A DNA stretch of 64,000 bases from Gerris lacustris (lineage: Eukaryota; Arthropoda; Insecta; Hemiptera; Gerridae), in NCBI GenBank assembly GCA_951217055.1, contig OX578277.1, forward strand, positions 58,834,173 to 58,898,172, given 5' to 3'. The translations under genes and the position numbers were made by a program. How positions within the stretch are numbered: the stretch's first letter is position 1; the number at the start of each line of letters is the position of its first letter. This document shows, piece after piece, positions 1 to 13,600 of this stretch. The notes below the pieces were generated by a model, which worked only from the letters and a program-made list of their open reading frames with translations, searched no databases and had not been told where the DNA came from.

Positions 1-1420
1 TTTCAAAACTTTATAAATTATTTCCTTCATTTGCTGTTTTTTTACTAATTTGCCTGGACTAAATTGTATCTTATTGTTTCTTTATGGTTGTTTATAAACT
101 TATCAAAATATAATAACACTCCGTAGCACGGGTACCCAGCAAGTTTATAATAAATAAGCACATGATCAAATATGTTAAATTACAAAGGGGGGGGGGGAAT
201 CAAGAACATAATTACATACTATACATTAGTTTATTTGTGTAAAATAAACTGTTGAGACAGTACGATTAAGTACATCTTATCACAAAAAATCAGTGTTTAG
301 TTTTTGAAATACAAAGAAATAATTGTGTTAAGCTGAAATATGCAGCAGTGCAAATAAAATTTAACCTCCATGACGTCAATATTTATAAGACTATTAATTT
401 AATATGTATAATAATTGTATAAGGCATATGCATAATGATGTATATGTATACGCACAATACATACATAGCAATGCATAAACTCAATACTCAATCATCAAAA
501 CATTTGAGGGATGGTCATGACCCCTGTGTATAAATCAGTTTAGTTTTTAAATTTAAACCTTTTTAATGGTAGGTGAAATTCAATTAGTCAACATATTACA
601 GAATCCAGAGCTACCAACAGTTCGATTTCGACAGAAATTAAAATAACGTGTTTAGAAAATGGGCTACTCATATGAACGTGAAACGAAAAACTTTTTTACT
701 ATAAATAACATGTTGAGTTTCAGCCCGGGCGTACATTGAGACGCAGGGCAGGACAGCACCGTTTTTATTAATCGCAGAAATATACAAGGCCCTGCTAATT
801 GAGACGCCAGATGCACTAATGTGCATCTGGCATGCATAAGCCGCGCCTGGTGTAGTGTGTAGTTCTGCCCAGCTCTTCGTTTCAATTCATGTGGTTCCAC
901 ATAAAAATAAATCTGCCTGCGGTAGAAAAAAAAACTGTGCTGTCCAGCGTCGCGTCGCCCGCGCTAGGTCCATATACCACAGATAAAAATTCCCGATGTC
1001 AAATTCAATTAAGAAGGGACGGAATTAAATTTATTAGATAGCAATGGTTGAACTTAACCAAGAGTGGGATATTGAGATTAAATGTGCCAAGATCAAGATA
1101 AAGCATTTACGAAATAACGTATTTTTGTAGAGTTATAAGAAATTATGAAGAAATGCTATCTTGTTGAGTTTATATTATATTCATTACTATCCTTGAGTGG
1201 CAGTGGCAACACTGAGGATTGAGAAGTATGCATTTCATGTGTTTTGGCATCGATATGTTTTGGAACTCGGTATGATGTCATCCTTATCAGGGAAGTGATG
1301 TGGGAGCCTTATCACTGATGGATTCAAACCATTAATCTAGCATTGTTTTTGTTGTTTTTTTTATTTATTCGTTCATGTTCAAGCTTTAATTGTTTAGTTT
1401 TTTCTATAATATAATACAGA
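1..1420. other. Upstream region of the PH-domain gene
   Basis: No coding region is supported. The stretch 720-970 is locally richer in G+C and CpG than its surroundings and could hold a promoter or 5' untranslated exon for the downstream gene, which is inference. A possible splice acceptor (pyrimidine-rich run ending in CAG at 1417-1419) lies just before the ATG at 1421, so an untranslated upstream exon is plausible. A perfect 11-bp inverted repeat with a TAAT spacer lies at 806-831. Confidence 0.4.
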
Positions 1421-1625
1421 ATGAAGATTAATGAGAAAAATTTAGCCGCTTTCGCTACTTCCTCAGGTCCTGTTGACAAGGAAGGTTGGTTGGTTAAAAG
1501 AGGGGAAGTAAACAAAGCATTTCAGAAGAGATGGTTCGTATTAAAAGGAAATCTTTTGTTTTATTTCGAAAAGAAAGGAGATAAAGAACCGACTGGCGTC
1601 ATTATTCTGGAAGGATGCACTGTTG
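1421..1625 (+). CDS. Coding exon 1 of the sesquipedalian-type gene
   Basis: Encodes residues 1-68 and ends with the first base of codon 69. The donor is GTAAGT at 1626. The start is chosen because the N-terminus matches the family start directly and an in-frame PH domain follows. Confidence 0.9.
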
Positions 1626-4600
1626 GTAAGTGGAAAGTCGTTTACATGTACATGACACATAAGTTATTTAGCCTCATCGCCCTTATCTTCCTTATGAATT
1701 AGTTAAAAGTGTGTTAGAAGTAATTATTCGTTGAAATCTGTGTATTATTCTAACATTATAGCCTCGACGTTTTTTATTCTAATATAGAAAAGGTTATCTT
1801 CATAAATATGAAAGAGCGAACAGAAATTTTAGTAAACGAAGCACATCAAACAAATTTAAGAACATAAATTTATGAGAAATGACGAGTTGACCTCTGCCAA
1901 ACTTAACTGATATAACTTTTTCTATAATTCTGTAACGTTTTTTGAATTTGTCAAGCCAACCTGAACTAGCTTGAAAATCTTGGAGGCCCAAGGTTTTAGC
2001 ATACTCAGCTGCTTTTTCTTTAATGAGTGGTCCTGAAAGAGGAAGATTTATCCCGTACCAATTTTAGCCATTGCAGAACTGATTTATCTACGTCTCCATA
2101 CCTACACCTTCTAGACCTTTTTTTTAAATCTCCAATCATTTCGTAAAGTTTAAATATTGAATCAAGGTTTTTCAAAATTGTAGACACTGAACCCGGAGCG
2201 ATTTCATATTTACGGGATACTTCTTGTTCTTAATTCCTTTATCTACGTCTTTTAATAGATTTTTTTTTTTTCTGAAAGTGATAGGGATTTTCTTTGAGAC
2301 ATTTTTGTTCAGTGAGTATATTACGGTATAGGTAAAAATGTCAAGAGCTTTATAACCTTTCGAAACGAATTCAAAACTTGGATTTAAAGATTTCTCTATA
2401 TTTTGCAAAGATGATTCCGATTCCACTTAAACTAATGGAGGTAGAATACGCAAAACTTTAGAGTGCTAGAACTATTAGAGAGCAAGAAACACCTAAAAAT
2501 GATTCTAAGAAAATATAAGAAAGCAAAAAGTATTAATTCACAGAAAGTTTGTCGGTTGGATCTTTGTCCTTTTTTCTAAAAAAATTTTGTTCGTTGTAGT
2601 TGTTTTATATAGAGAATCCGTGGGACATAAAAAACATTTGTTAAGTATATGGAGATTTTCGCTATACAGAAGTTCGTTATATGGAGGTCCGACTGTAATT
2701 GGCTCATACTAAAAGTTTGGAAGTATAGAAAACAGGTTATAATAAAACCTAAAGGGAGGTTTTGCAACTGTGAAACGCCCTTTAAAATGGATATGTATCA
2801 AGAGTGTGGTTATGTATATTTGATAACAGGTGGCAATGTGAAAGAGGTACTATAAAAAGTTGTTAACTAACAACACTGTTACCCTTCAAAAGAGTTTTCA
2901 AGTCTTGATATCAATCAAAGCCAAAAATATTGGCACTCCAGTATTTCGACAACACACATTTATCAAATGAGTTATCAACCTATATTAAACTATAAAAATA
3001 ACCTACTGTAATTTCTCTTATTTAAATTGTTAAATACTTATCTCTTGAAAGATAATTAATTTATTATTTTAATTTTATTTTTACACATTGATAAGGCTTT
3101 TGATTTTAAGATTATCTTGTGGTTGTTCAAGTGTTGATTTTTCCAGTTTTAAACTCTTAAAGTCCTTGCTAAATGAGTTTTAGTGCGTTAACAGTGCAGG
3201 AAAGTCATAAAAAGGTACTTTTTTACTTTAGCACCCCCCCCCCCCCCCCTATATCCCTTTGTCTTAATAGTTATTTAGACAAAGGGACATTAACAGAGTA
3301 GTATATATATTCCTTAGTCTAAAATACTATTAAGACAAGGGGATATTTAGTCCTATGTACCTTGGGACAAAGGAATATTACACTTATGTATATAAAAGTG
3401 TTAATATACCTTATTCTAATTAACTATTAAGACAAAGGAATATTAAATATACGCTAAGAAAACTGTAGAACTCATTTGTCCTTCAGATTTCGGTAAAAGA
3501 TTTAGTCTTACACATTATAAGACACAATCTTAAAATAGCATTAATAAAACTGCCCCAGGAGTCTCAATGTCTTGGGGAGACCAACACACAAACCTTTGAG
3601 ACTTTTGTCGGGCAGAGACTATTGCTTAGAACCAAGGGGGGTGCTAAAATAATATGGGTTTAAACCAAGGGGGGAAGGTGGGGAGTCAATGAGAGTTCAG
3701 GATTTTAAAATCCTGAGCTCTCATTGACTTCCCACCCAATTTTAGATTTTCCCAGGCTGTCAACTCACTAAAACTCATTTGGCACAGACTGTAATCATTC
3801 ATATTGGTAATCAATTGCATAAAAACGAATATTAAATTTTTTGTTGTTGTTTTAGAATTAGCGGATGATGAAAGTCAATTTGGATTTAAAGTTGTGTTTC
3901 ACGGACAAGGAAATAGGACTTATATTTTGGAAGCTGAATCTCAAGAGTTAATGGAGCAGTGGATGAAAGCCATTACGTGCTCTAGTTATGATTACATGAA
4001 ACTTATGGTAGAGGAGCTTCAAAGACAGCTTAATGAAATGGAAGGTAAGATCATATTTAAAAAAAAAATATTTGCATGTTTACTAATTTTAAAAAATGCA
4101 AACATTTTGGATTAATATTAATTTTAACATATTTTAAACTACGGCTTTTAAACACTCTCTTATTTGGACAAAGGCTTAAAACGGAAATTTGTCTTAGCTT
4201 CTTTAAACAATTTTTTCTTTTGTTTACACTTATCTCCTAAGATCTTTAACATCAAAGATGAATAGTAGCTTCACACCTTTCTTCACTGATATTTCTTTTT
4301 GGTAGCCTTCCTAAATGTTTTTATCATAGGTTACAACCTCTGGGCATTGATTTTTGCTGCAATTATAGCAGGGAAACAGACAGTATAAACCCTGAAATTT
4401 TTCATTTTATCTAAAGATTTATTCAAAGAATTCTGGATCTCTGTTGGCTCTCAAGTTCTTCTATCGTTATCTCCAAACATGTAGCAAAATTACTTGTGTA
4501 ATGTATACATTGTACGGGCAAGAGGGAGTACCTGGCTTGCCTTCGTACCAAGGGGGGGAGAAGTTGCCGGAATGTTGCACGGGGTGAAAAGTAAAACAGT

Positions 4601-7600
4601 AAAAAATTGGATAATGAAAAATAATTGGGTGAAATTAGGAGCCAAGGAATTAAGGTTGAGGGTGAGAAAAAGAGGTAACATAGGGTGATGAAGGTAGAGT
4701 GTGAAGGCTTACGGTTTTGATGATTTGAATGGCGTAGAAAAGCGACAGGCGCGGGTGGAAGTGAGTCCCTGCTCCCACACTGTTACAGAGAGACTGGTTC
4801 TCCTACGTCCGGAGGCGTAAGGGCTCTCCCGCTACTTCCTCGTACCGCCGAGTAGCAGCACCGTCGGTCCTTATCTTCGTAAATTAATTCTTCTTATAGG
4901 GAGGGAAGATAAGGAAGGTTTTATAAGGAAAATAAATAACTAGAAAGTGGCGCGAACATAACCGCCCACCAAAAAAGGGTAAAAAACTTTTTTAAGAAAA
5001 GAAAAGCTAAACTGGGAAAATTAAAGGTCCTTTAAAAAAAGGAGAGAGAGAAAATCAAAAAATAACAGAAAATTTGATTGGCTTAGAAAAAAAATAATAA
5101 GAAAACCAAAAAAAATCTTCTGGAAAAATAAAAATAAATTAAGGTTATTCTTCGTTGCTCGAAAGCACTTTCTCAAGTAAGACCACCTTAGAAACTGGAC
5201 GCTTAAAGGTACCAGAAGAGGTCTTGACTGAGACTACTCGAACAACACCATCATCTCCAGGATGTGTTGCCAAAACACGTGCAAGTGGCCAAGTTAGAGG
5301 AGAAGTGGACATGGATTTCACCAACACTAGATCTCCAACAGACAAATTGGGTGCAGGTTTGGTCCACTTACTACGCTGCTGAAGAGTATGTAAATACTCA
5401 GTACTCCAACGCTTCCAAAAATGTTGGATGAATTGGTTTAACAGTTGCCAACGTGTCAACCTATTAACTTGGACGTCAGCAACATCTTCTTCAGGCCGAG
5501 ATAGAAGCGGGCTTCCAATAATAAAATGACCTGGAGTCAAAACATCAAACTCGTTAGGATTCGACGAGAGGGGTGAAATTGGGCGTGAATTAAGTACAGC
5601 TTCGATCCTGATGAACACTGTACTTAGTTCCTCGAAGGTTAAGGCTTTATCAGAAGTTATGCGGGTGAGATGGAATTTTGCACTCTTAACACCTGCCTCA
5701 ACCAAACCATTAAAGTTGGGTGCGTAGGGTGGCTGAAATACCCAAGTGATTCCCTTACTATTTAAATGATTTATAATCTGACATTGTGAATCACTCTTGC
5801 GGATCATATGTTCGAGTTCACTGAGCTGTCTAACGGCGCCAATAAAATTGGATCCGCAGTCAGAATAAATTTTAGTGCAGAGTCCACGCCGTGCCAAAAA
5901 ACGGTCGAGAGAAGCCAAAAACGCATCCGTACTTAAACTGCTAACAGTTTCTAAATGAACGGCCTTTGTCGCCATGCAAACAAAAATACATAAGTAGGCC
6001 TTGGATACTTTGGCATTTCTTCTGGTACTTTCCTTAATCAGGAAAGGACCGGCAAAATCAACAGCAACGTTGATAAAAGGACGACCCTGAACAAATCGGG
6101 AAGGGGGAAGATCGCCCATGAGAGGTATATTAGAAATTGCCTTAAGACGGTAGCATGTGGAACATTTAAAAATTCTATGGCGGATAAGACCTCGAGCTCC
6201 TAAAATCCAATAATCACGTTGAATTAAAGATTGAAGTGTTCTCGGACCTGCATGTAGATAGACCTTGTGAAAATAATCTATGACGAGATTGGTGAAATGA
6301 CATTTCGTAGGAAGAATAATAGGGTGTTTTGAATTCAAAGGGAGATCGGACTTGCGAAGACGTCCGCCCACCCTGATAATACCATCTTCGTCAAGGAAAG
6401 GAGTTAAACGTGCTAAGGACTTTGAACAAGATAAATTATTAATCTGAGAATATTCTTGGAAAAAGTGGACACCCTGGATTAATTTAACACAAACTTTGGT
6501 GGCACATAATAGTTCATTACATGATAAAGAACCTTTATTACAAAGAGAACGATTTTTTAATATGTTAATAAATCTAACAACATAAGCCCAAACTCGTTGC
6601 AACTTGGAAAAAGAGGAAATTCTATCCATGCTTTCGACTAAGTCTAAGCCGGGGGGTGAAGTAGCAACTAAACAAATTTGTTTTTCTTGCTTGAGCTCTG
6701 CCACTTGATCGAGAGGAACACGTTCAAGATCGATAGGCCATGTTTCAGGGGGTTGTGATCCCCATGAAGGACCCTTCCACCATAAGGAAAACTGTAAAAG
6801 TTCTTGAGAAGTCAGGCCACGAGAAGCACAATCTGAGGGGTTCTGAGTGGTGGAAACATGATGCCATGAACAATTAGATCCAGCTGTCAGGTTGAGGATG
6901 GTAGTAACTCGGTTGCCGATAAATGTCTTTAAAAGATGGGGTGAAGTCGATAACCAACCAAGAACAATCGTAGAATCGGTAAACAAATATATTTTTTCTA
7001 CATTGATGTCAGTATAGAAAGACTGAACAGAGTGAACTAAACGACTTAGTAAAACCGCACCACATAACTCGAGCCGAGGGACTGATATAGTTTTCAGGGG
7101 AGCAAGCTTAGTCTTAGCCTTAAGTAAATTTAAATAAGTGTGTCCTGAATTAGTAACCACGCGTAGATAAATGCTAGCGGCATAACCCTTTTGGGACGCA
7201 TCACAGAAACAAAGTAATTGGCAAGATTTACGGTCTGGAGGGAGAACATGCCGTGGTATAGATACCTTAGACAGGGTAGAGAGAGTTTTAATAAAACATA
7301 ACCACTTTTCTTTAAAAGAGGGAGGTAATTCTTCGTCCCAATCAAGTTTAAACTGCCATAACTCTTGCAGCAAATTTTTTGCATAAAATACGACAGGAGA
7401 AAGAAATCCAAGGGGATCATAAATCCTAGCAATGATAGAGAGCACCGCTCTCTTAGAGAAAACTATGTCGGCAGGTGGACTAATACAGAAGGAGAAACAA
7501 TCTCGGGCGGGGTCCCACTGCAAACCTAAAACTTTAAAAATAGGATCTTCCTTGGATGAAAAAGACAAAGGTTTCTCGTGATGTTCTTTAGGAACATTAT

Positions 7601-10600
7601 CTAAAAGAGTAGGACAATTGCTACTCCATTTACGGAGTTCAAAACCACCACGTCTCAAAAGACCAACAAGTTGATTTTGTAAAGATAAAGCACTATTAAT
7701 ATCAGCAGATCCACTCACGATATCATCGATATAAATATCACGAAGAAGAACCGGGGCAGCTAAAGGAAAAGACGAGCCTTCGTCTTCAATAAGTTGTCTG
7801 ATAGTGCGAATTGCCTGAAAGGGTGCACAAGTCAAACCATAGGTAACAGTCTTGAGTTCATATTCTAAAACTGGATCTTCTGGAGAGAAACGCCAAAATA
7901 TATGAACATACTGGCAATCGTCCGGATGCAAAATAATTTGTCTGAACATTTTACAAATGTCAGCAATAAACACAATAGGATGACGTCTAAAATTAAGAAC
8001 AATATCACAAATGTCTGTCTGTAACTTGGGCCCTGAAAGGAGTGAATTATTTAGCGAACCTTTCGAAGTTTTGAACGAGGCATCAAAAACGACGCGAAGT
8101 TTTGTGGTTGAACTATCCTGTTTTATCACACCGTGATGAGGGATAATATACGTTGATTCTTTCTGAGATAAAGACATATGGCCTAATTCCAAATATTCTT
8201 TTAAAAAGGAGTTATATTCATCATATAACGAGGGCTGACGAAGTAAACGTTGTTCAAGTTTAAAAAATCTAGACAACGCGATTTGCCTATTGTCTCCTAA
8301 ATCAACGTCAGTAGGCTTAAAAGGGAGGCGAACAATGTAACGACCGGAAAGATCTCAGGTATGGGTTTTCACGAAGTGCTCTTCGCATATAAAATCTTCC
8401 GGGTCTCCACAAGCAGTAAAACTAGGCTCCTCTAACTCCCAGAACCTCTTAACAATATCTTCAATACCGGGTGAACTAGCTGACACAAACAGAGAACTGA
8501 GAGCCTGCTTGGAGTCGGGAGTAGACAGACCTTTGAACTTCCCCATCATAACCCATCCAAAAACGGTAGAGAGACCATTAGGACCTTCCGTAGCAAAGGA
8601 AAGCTTGCCACCTGTAAGGACAGACGCAAACAGATCGCTACCTAAAAGAAGATCTACAGGGGACGGTTCCCAGAACCGGGGGTCGGCAAGATGCAAAGAA
8701 GAAAACTGCGAGCTAACAGAAGAGGGAAGTTCAGTTGTAGGTAAATTAGAAGTAATAATTGGAACTATTACTGCTTCAGTTTCAAAACGAGGCTCGAAGG
8801 AATCCTTGGGCGATATTGTACAAATGAGTTTTTTCTTGAAACCTAAGAGAGAAGCCTGACCTATTCCAGATAAAGGTTGCTTAAAATCGGTTTGAGGTAA
8901 ACCTAGGCGTTTAGCTAAACTAGAAGATATAAATGAAAAATGGGACCCAGAATCTAGAACCATACGTACTGGGTGAGGACAACCTGTAACATCATAGATA
9001 AAAGCTACAGCAGTACCTAAGAGAACATCTGAAGTACATGTCGTACTACTAAGGACAGTCGCCGACGGCCCTGGGGTTGGGTTAACAATAGGGGTCTTAG
9101 GTACTTCAATAGGATTAGTAGGTTCCTTGTCAGAAATAGCTGGGTTGTTTGAAGGCGAATTAAAGTGCAACAATGTGTGGTGATGACCTTTGCACCGACG
9201 ACACGTATAGGGAGAATTACAATTTTTAGAAGTGTGAGAAGATCCAAAACAGTTGAAACAAACATTAAATGTTTTTAAAGCGTTAAACCGCTGATGTGGT
9301 GTAAGAGCTAAAAACTTGGGACAAGAAGCCAAACGATGGGTTTGTTTACATGAAGGACATGAATATTTACGAGGGTAAGAAGATTTAAAATTATTTTCCT
9401 TAGGTGATAACGATGACTGAGAAGAAGGACGATCAATCGAACTTGAAGAAGTTGAAAAAAGGGTAGGTTTTGAAACTTGACTACGGTGATGAGTAGGTGC
9501 AACTGAAGTGGAAACTAGAGCGGATCCGCGCGAAATTTCTAACACCTGACATTTAGTTTTTATAAAATTCTTAAGTGAATTAAAAGAGGGAAAAGTCTCC
9601 TTGACGTGATCATTTTCAAAGTCTCGACGAGTGAGGGGGTCAAGGAGGCGAACAACTAAACTAAATAATAAGAAATCAGCTAGATCAGGTACAGCCAAGG
9701 TTTGAAGAGCAGCTACATTTTCAGAAACAACACTCAAGAGGGATTGTAGACCGGAAAGTGTAGGGGTTCCTTTAACGGGAGTAAAGTTTAAAAGAACGTC
9801 TAAGTACGAACTGGCTAATATTCTGTGATTATCATATCTATCTAAAAGAGCCTTATAAGCGAGAGAATAATTAGCCTCGGCCAAAGGAACTGCTTTCAGA
9901 ATTTTATGGGGTGGACCGCTCGTAGCACCAAGTAAATAATGGAACTTTTCAATAGATGTTAACGTCGGGTCGTCGTGAACTAGAGAATTGAATATATCTT
10001 TAAATTGTGTCCAGTCTGTCAATTGCCCAGAAAAGTGGGGCAAAGTCAATTTAGGTAGACGGGCCCGAGAACGATTCGAATCAAATGTGGAGGAATTAAA
10101 ATGATTTACATTCGACGAGTTATCTACTTTAATAGTGTAAGTCTTGAAGAGTGCACAACATTCATAATAATAACGCTCGGCGTTGGAATACAATGCTTTT
10201 AGGGAACTGTCAGGGAAACCTTGTTCTTGCCCTGACTTGATAACCAGTAACCTAAGGTCGTCAAATACAGATTCGAAACGATCATATAAGGCTTTTAAAT
10301 CACTGAAACGCGCATCAAATATTTCCAGTTGAGAAACGTCCGTAGAAATACTGCGACCAATCTCCACAGTACTCTTTATTTTGTTAAAAAGCGCATTCAA
10401 TTTGCCTTTCAGATTATTAATCTGATGCTCAATATCAGCCATAATGAAGAGATATTAAACAATAACAATAATAAAATAATAAAAGATAAAGAGTTCTGAA
10501 AAAAATAATAAAGAGCAAGTACAAACAATAGTACAAATTTTATTTAAGTGAAACAACTCAAATAATAAATAATTCTGGGAGGAAAATCAAAACCAAAATA

Positions 10601-13600
10601 AAGTACGCCTAGTACAACAAATAAAAGTAGTCGGATAGACTGGGAGAGAAGACACAAAATAAAATAATTATATAAAAAAAAAATATATATTTCCACTGAC
10701 TTGGTTCGAAGATAAGTGAGAAAATTAAAAAGGGCCAACCAAAGAGTAAAAACAAGTAGAAATTACTAGGAGTAATTCTTAAAATAAAATAAAATAAAAA
10801 TTTAAAGGGAGCCAATGTGAATCTCTTAAAAGAAAAAGAAAAAGAGAGTGAATTTGTTTGAAAGATTTAACGGAAGCAAAATTGATTCTGTTAACAGAAT
10901 AAAGGGTAAAGTCAAATCCACAGATGAAGATTAAATAATAAATAAGTAATTAGCGTGAAATAAAAAATGTTACTTTGAGGAAATTAAAAAATAAATCTCT
11001 AAAAGAATCACTTATCTTGTGATTGAAGGAAAAATAAAATAAAATTAAGTTCGCTAGAACGAGAAAAGAAATCAACCTTACAAATAAAAGTCGTAATTGG
11101 AAATTATAAGTAGGGCGGAAGTAAAAAATAATTATAAACGGAACTATAATAAATTTGATTACCAGGCCTAAAGGAAGCAATGACCCGAAAGGTAAATAAA
11201 CATAAGCCAGATGACATTGACAATCAAAATCAAAATATTGATAAATGCAACTAAAACTCTTATCAAGGTAAATAAAGAAAATAAAAATAATCTCTCCAAG
11301 AATAATATGACAGAAAGATCTATGCATGAAAAAAAACAAAACAAGCGATAAAGCTTCTAAGCTTATCTTGACCCAGAGTCCAAACTGCAAAACAATGAGA
11401 TATGCCTACAAGTAAACTCTATTCGAAATAAAATAAAATTATGACGCAAACTAATACGTCGACCAAACTTTCAGAATTCACGCAGAACATGAAAAATATG
11501 TTCCTCAACATGTAAAAGGGTGATTCCTAAATTCCTAAGCCAATCAAACTTATAAAAAGGGGAGTTACTAAATAGCATAAAAAAAATAAAAATTGGAATA
11601 AAAAATTTTTTTTTTTTTAAATTTAAATTAATTTTAATGTGCAACATGCACAGCATATGCTGCATCCGGCCCAAAGGACCAAAAACATGTACGGGCAAGA
11701 GGGAGTACCTGGCTTGCCTTCGTACCAAGGGGGGGAGAAGTTGCCGGAATGTTGCACGGGGTGAAAAGTAAAACAGTAAAAAATTGGATAATGAAAAATA
11801 ATTGGGTGAAATTAGGAGCCAAGGAATTAAGGTTGAGGGTGAGAAAAAGAGGTAACATAGGGTGATGAAGGTAGAGTGTGAAGGCTTACGGTTTTGATGA
11901 TTTGAATGGCGTAGAAAAGCGACAGGCGCGGGTGGAAGTGAGTCCCTGCTCCCACACTGTTACAGAGAGACTGGTTCTCCTACGTCCGGAGGCGTAAGGG
12001 CTCTCCCGCTACTTCCTCGTACCGCCGAGTAGCAGCACCGTCGGTCCTTATCTTCGTAAATTAATTCTTCTTATAGGGAGGGAAGATAAGGAAGGTTTTA
12101 TAAGGAAAATAAATAACTAGAAAGTGGCGCGAACATACATTAAATGCTCTAACTTCTTTTACAATTAAGAAATTCAAAGAATCTGTAAACACCTCTCACT
12201 GTCATAGTCAAGCTTATTCTCTCATATCGATTTTCTAGCAATAAGGCTACCAAAAGTCACTTCATAAGTATACTTCAAGCTTGCCCCAAACATGTAAATA
12301 TTTAATTCCTGCCCCCAATGCTTTTCATTCTGAAGTATAATTTATTCATTTTTTGAACAAATCTTACATAAAGTTTGTAAGATGAACGGTATTTTATTTC
12401 ATTTGTTTGTAATAGAAAAAACGTGTTTTTGCAGAAAAAATAAGAAAGCTAAAAATAAAATCTGCTAACAAATCAGTGCAAATTTCCAAAAGTTGTTAAT
12501 ATATAGATGGAAGTAATTACCTACTCTAGTTAAGATTATATAACCATTGAAGCCGAAGCTATAGAAACAACTTAATAAAGAGGAATGTATTAGCTTTTTT
12601 AATTATTGTTTTAACCATTATCTGTCATATTATTTTTTTATTTATTTTACTCCAGATCTTTTGTTTATTTATTTATTTGTCGTAGAAAATATGAATACCA
12701 TGACAGAACAGTGTAATGATGAGCCACCTGTACCACCACCTCGGACAAGACATAATCCTTTTAATAGAGATAAAGTTACATCTGGAAGTAGTAGCAGTCT
12801 TGCTAGTCATCACAGATCTCACAGTACTAGGTCTAATTCTTCCTATAGGTCAAATGATTCCCCCTTACCTGCTCAACACCGGCAAAGGTATGCAATAATT
12901 AGAATTTTTTTAGAATTATTATTATTTTTTTTACATTTTTGAATCTTATTTAAATAAAAAATGGTGTGCCATTAGGAGTAGGTTAGTGTATATATCTCTG
13001 CCTTAGAGTTATTTAAATAAATAATATCTAATATAAAATAATACATTTTTTTAAATTAAAGTAGTTCTTTGTAGATTCACTTAACAATTTAAAAACCCCT
13101 TGTATTGTAGAAATTACAACAAATATAAATTCACAAATTTGGATGAAAGGCTAATGTTGTTAAAGCATAAATAATTAATAATGGGTTAAATAGAGACCAA
13201 CAGCAACCCTTGATTAGAAGGATAGATGTAGGTTTTTGGTCAAAGGGTGGTTAGTAATAATTAAAATACTTTATTTTAGCCTATGGATTATTTAGCCTAT
13301 TTATTATTAACAGTGTCTATATACTGACTAATTGCTATATTAGAGTGAATTCGACACTATTTTGTAACCTTAAGTTTAATTTTTTTTTTTAAATTTAATA
13401 GTTTTCTTACATTTTTCATCCACTAGATAAAAAAAATGTAAAGATAGGGTGGCAGATGTAGTGCTAATAAATTATTTTTATGCATATTTCCAACTTTTGA
13501 ATTTACATTATTATTATTTACATTTTTTGACTTGTGTTATGGTTTTGATTGGTTTCCCCAGATCTTTTTACAGATTATTTCTATCTTAATTTATTTTAGT

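Larger units (their letters stand above)
4511..12135 (-). mobile_element. Full-length BEL/Pao LTR retrotransposon
   Basis: A 7,625-bp element reads on the minus strand inside the intron between coding exons 2 and 3 of the PH-domain gene. It has two 448-bp LTRs that look identical by eye, both bounded TG...CA, and a TACAT duplication. Two long open frames in the same reading frame encode gag plus aspartic protease (10442-8355) and RT, RNase H and integrase (8276-5145). A possible tRNA primer site beginning TGG lies just inside the 5' LTR (minus strand, about 11682-11667), and a purine-rich stretch (about 4976-4961) lies beside the 3' LTR. LTR identity implies a young insertion. The only obvious break is one TGA between the two frames. 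Confidence 0.95.

Noticed and set aside
664..900. 78-codon minus-strand open frame upstream of the PH-domain gene
   Set aside because: It has no recognisable domain, spans a palindrome and is of chance length.
8509..8859. 116-codon plus-strand frame within the BEL element
   Set aside because: It is antisense shadow of the gag-protease frame; the frames at 5155, 7130, 9017 and 9308 are shadows of the same kind.
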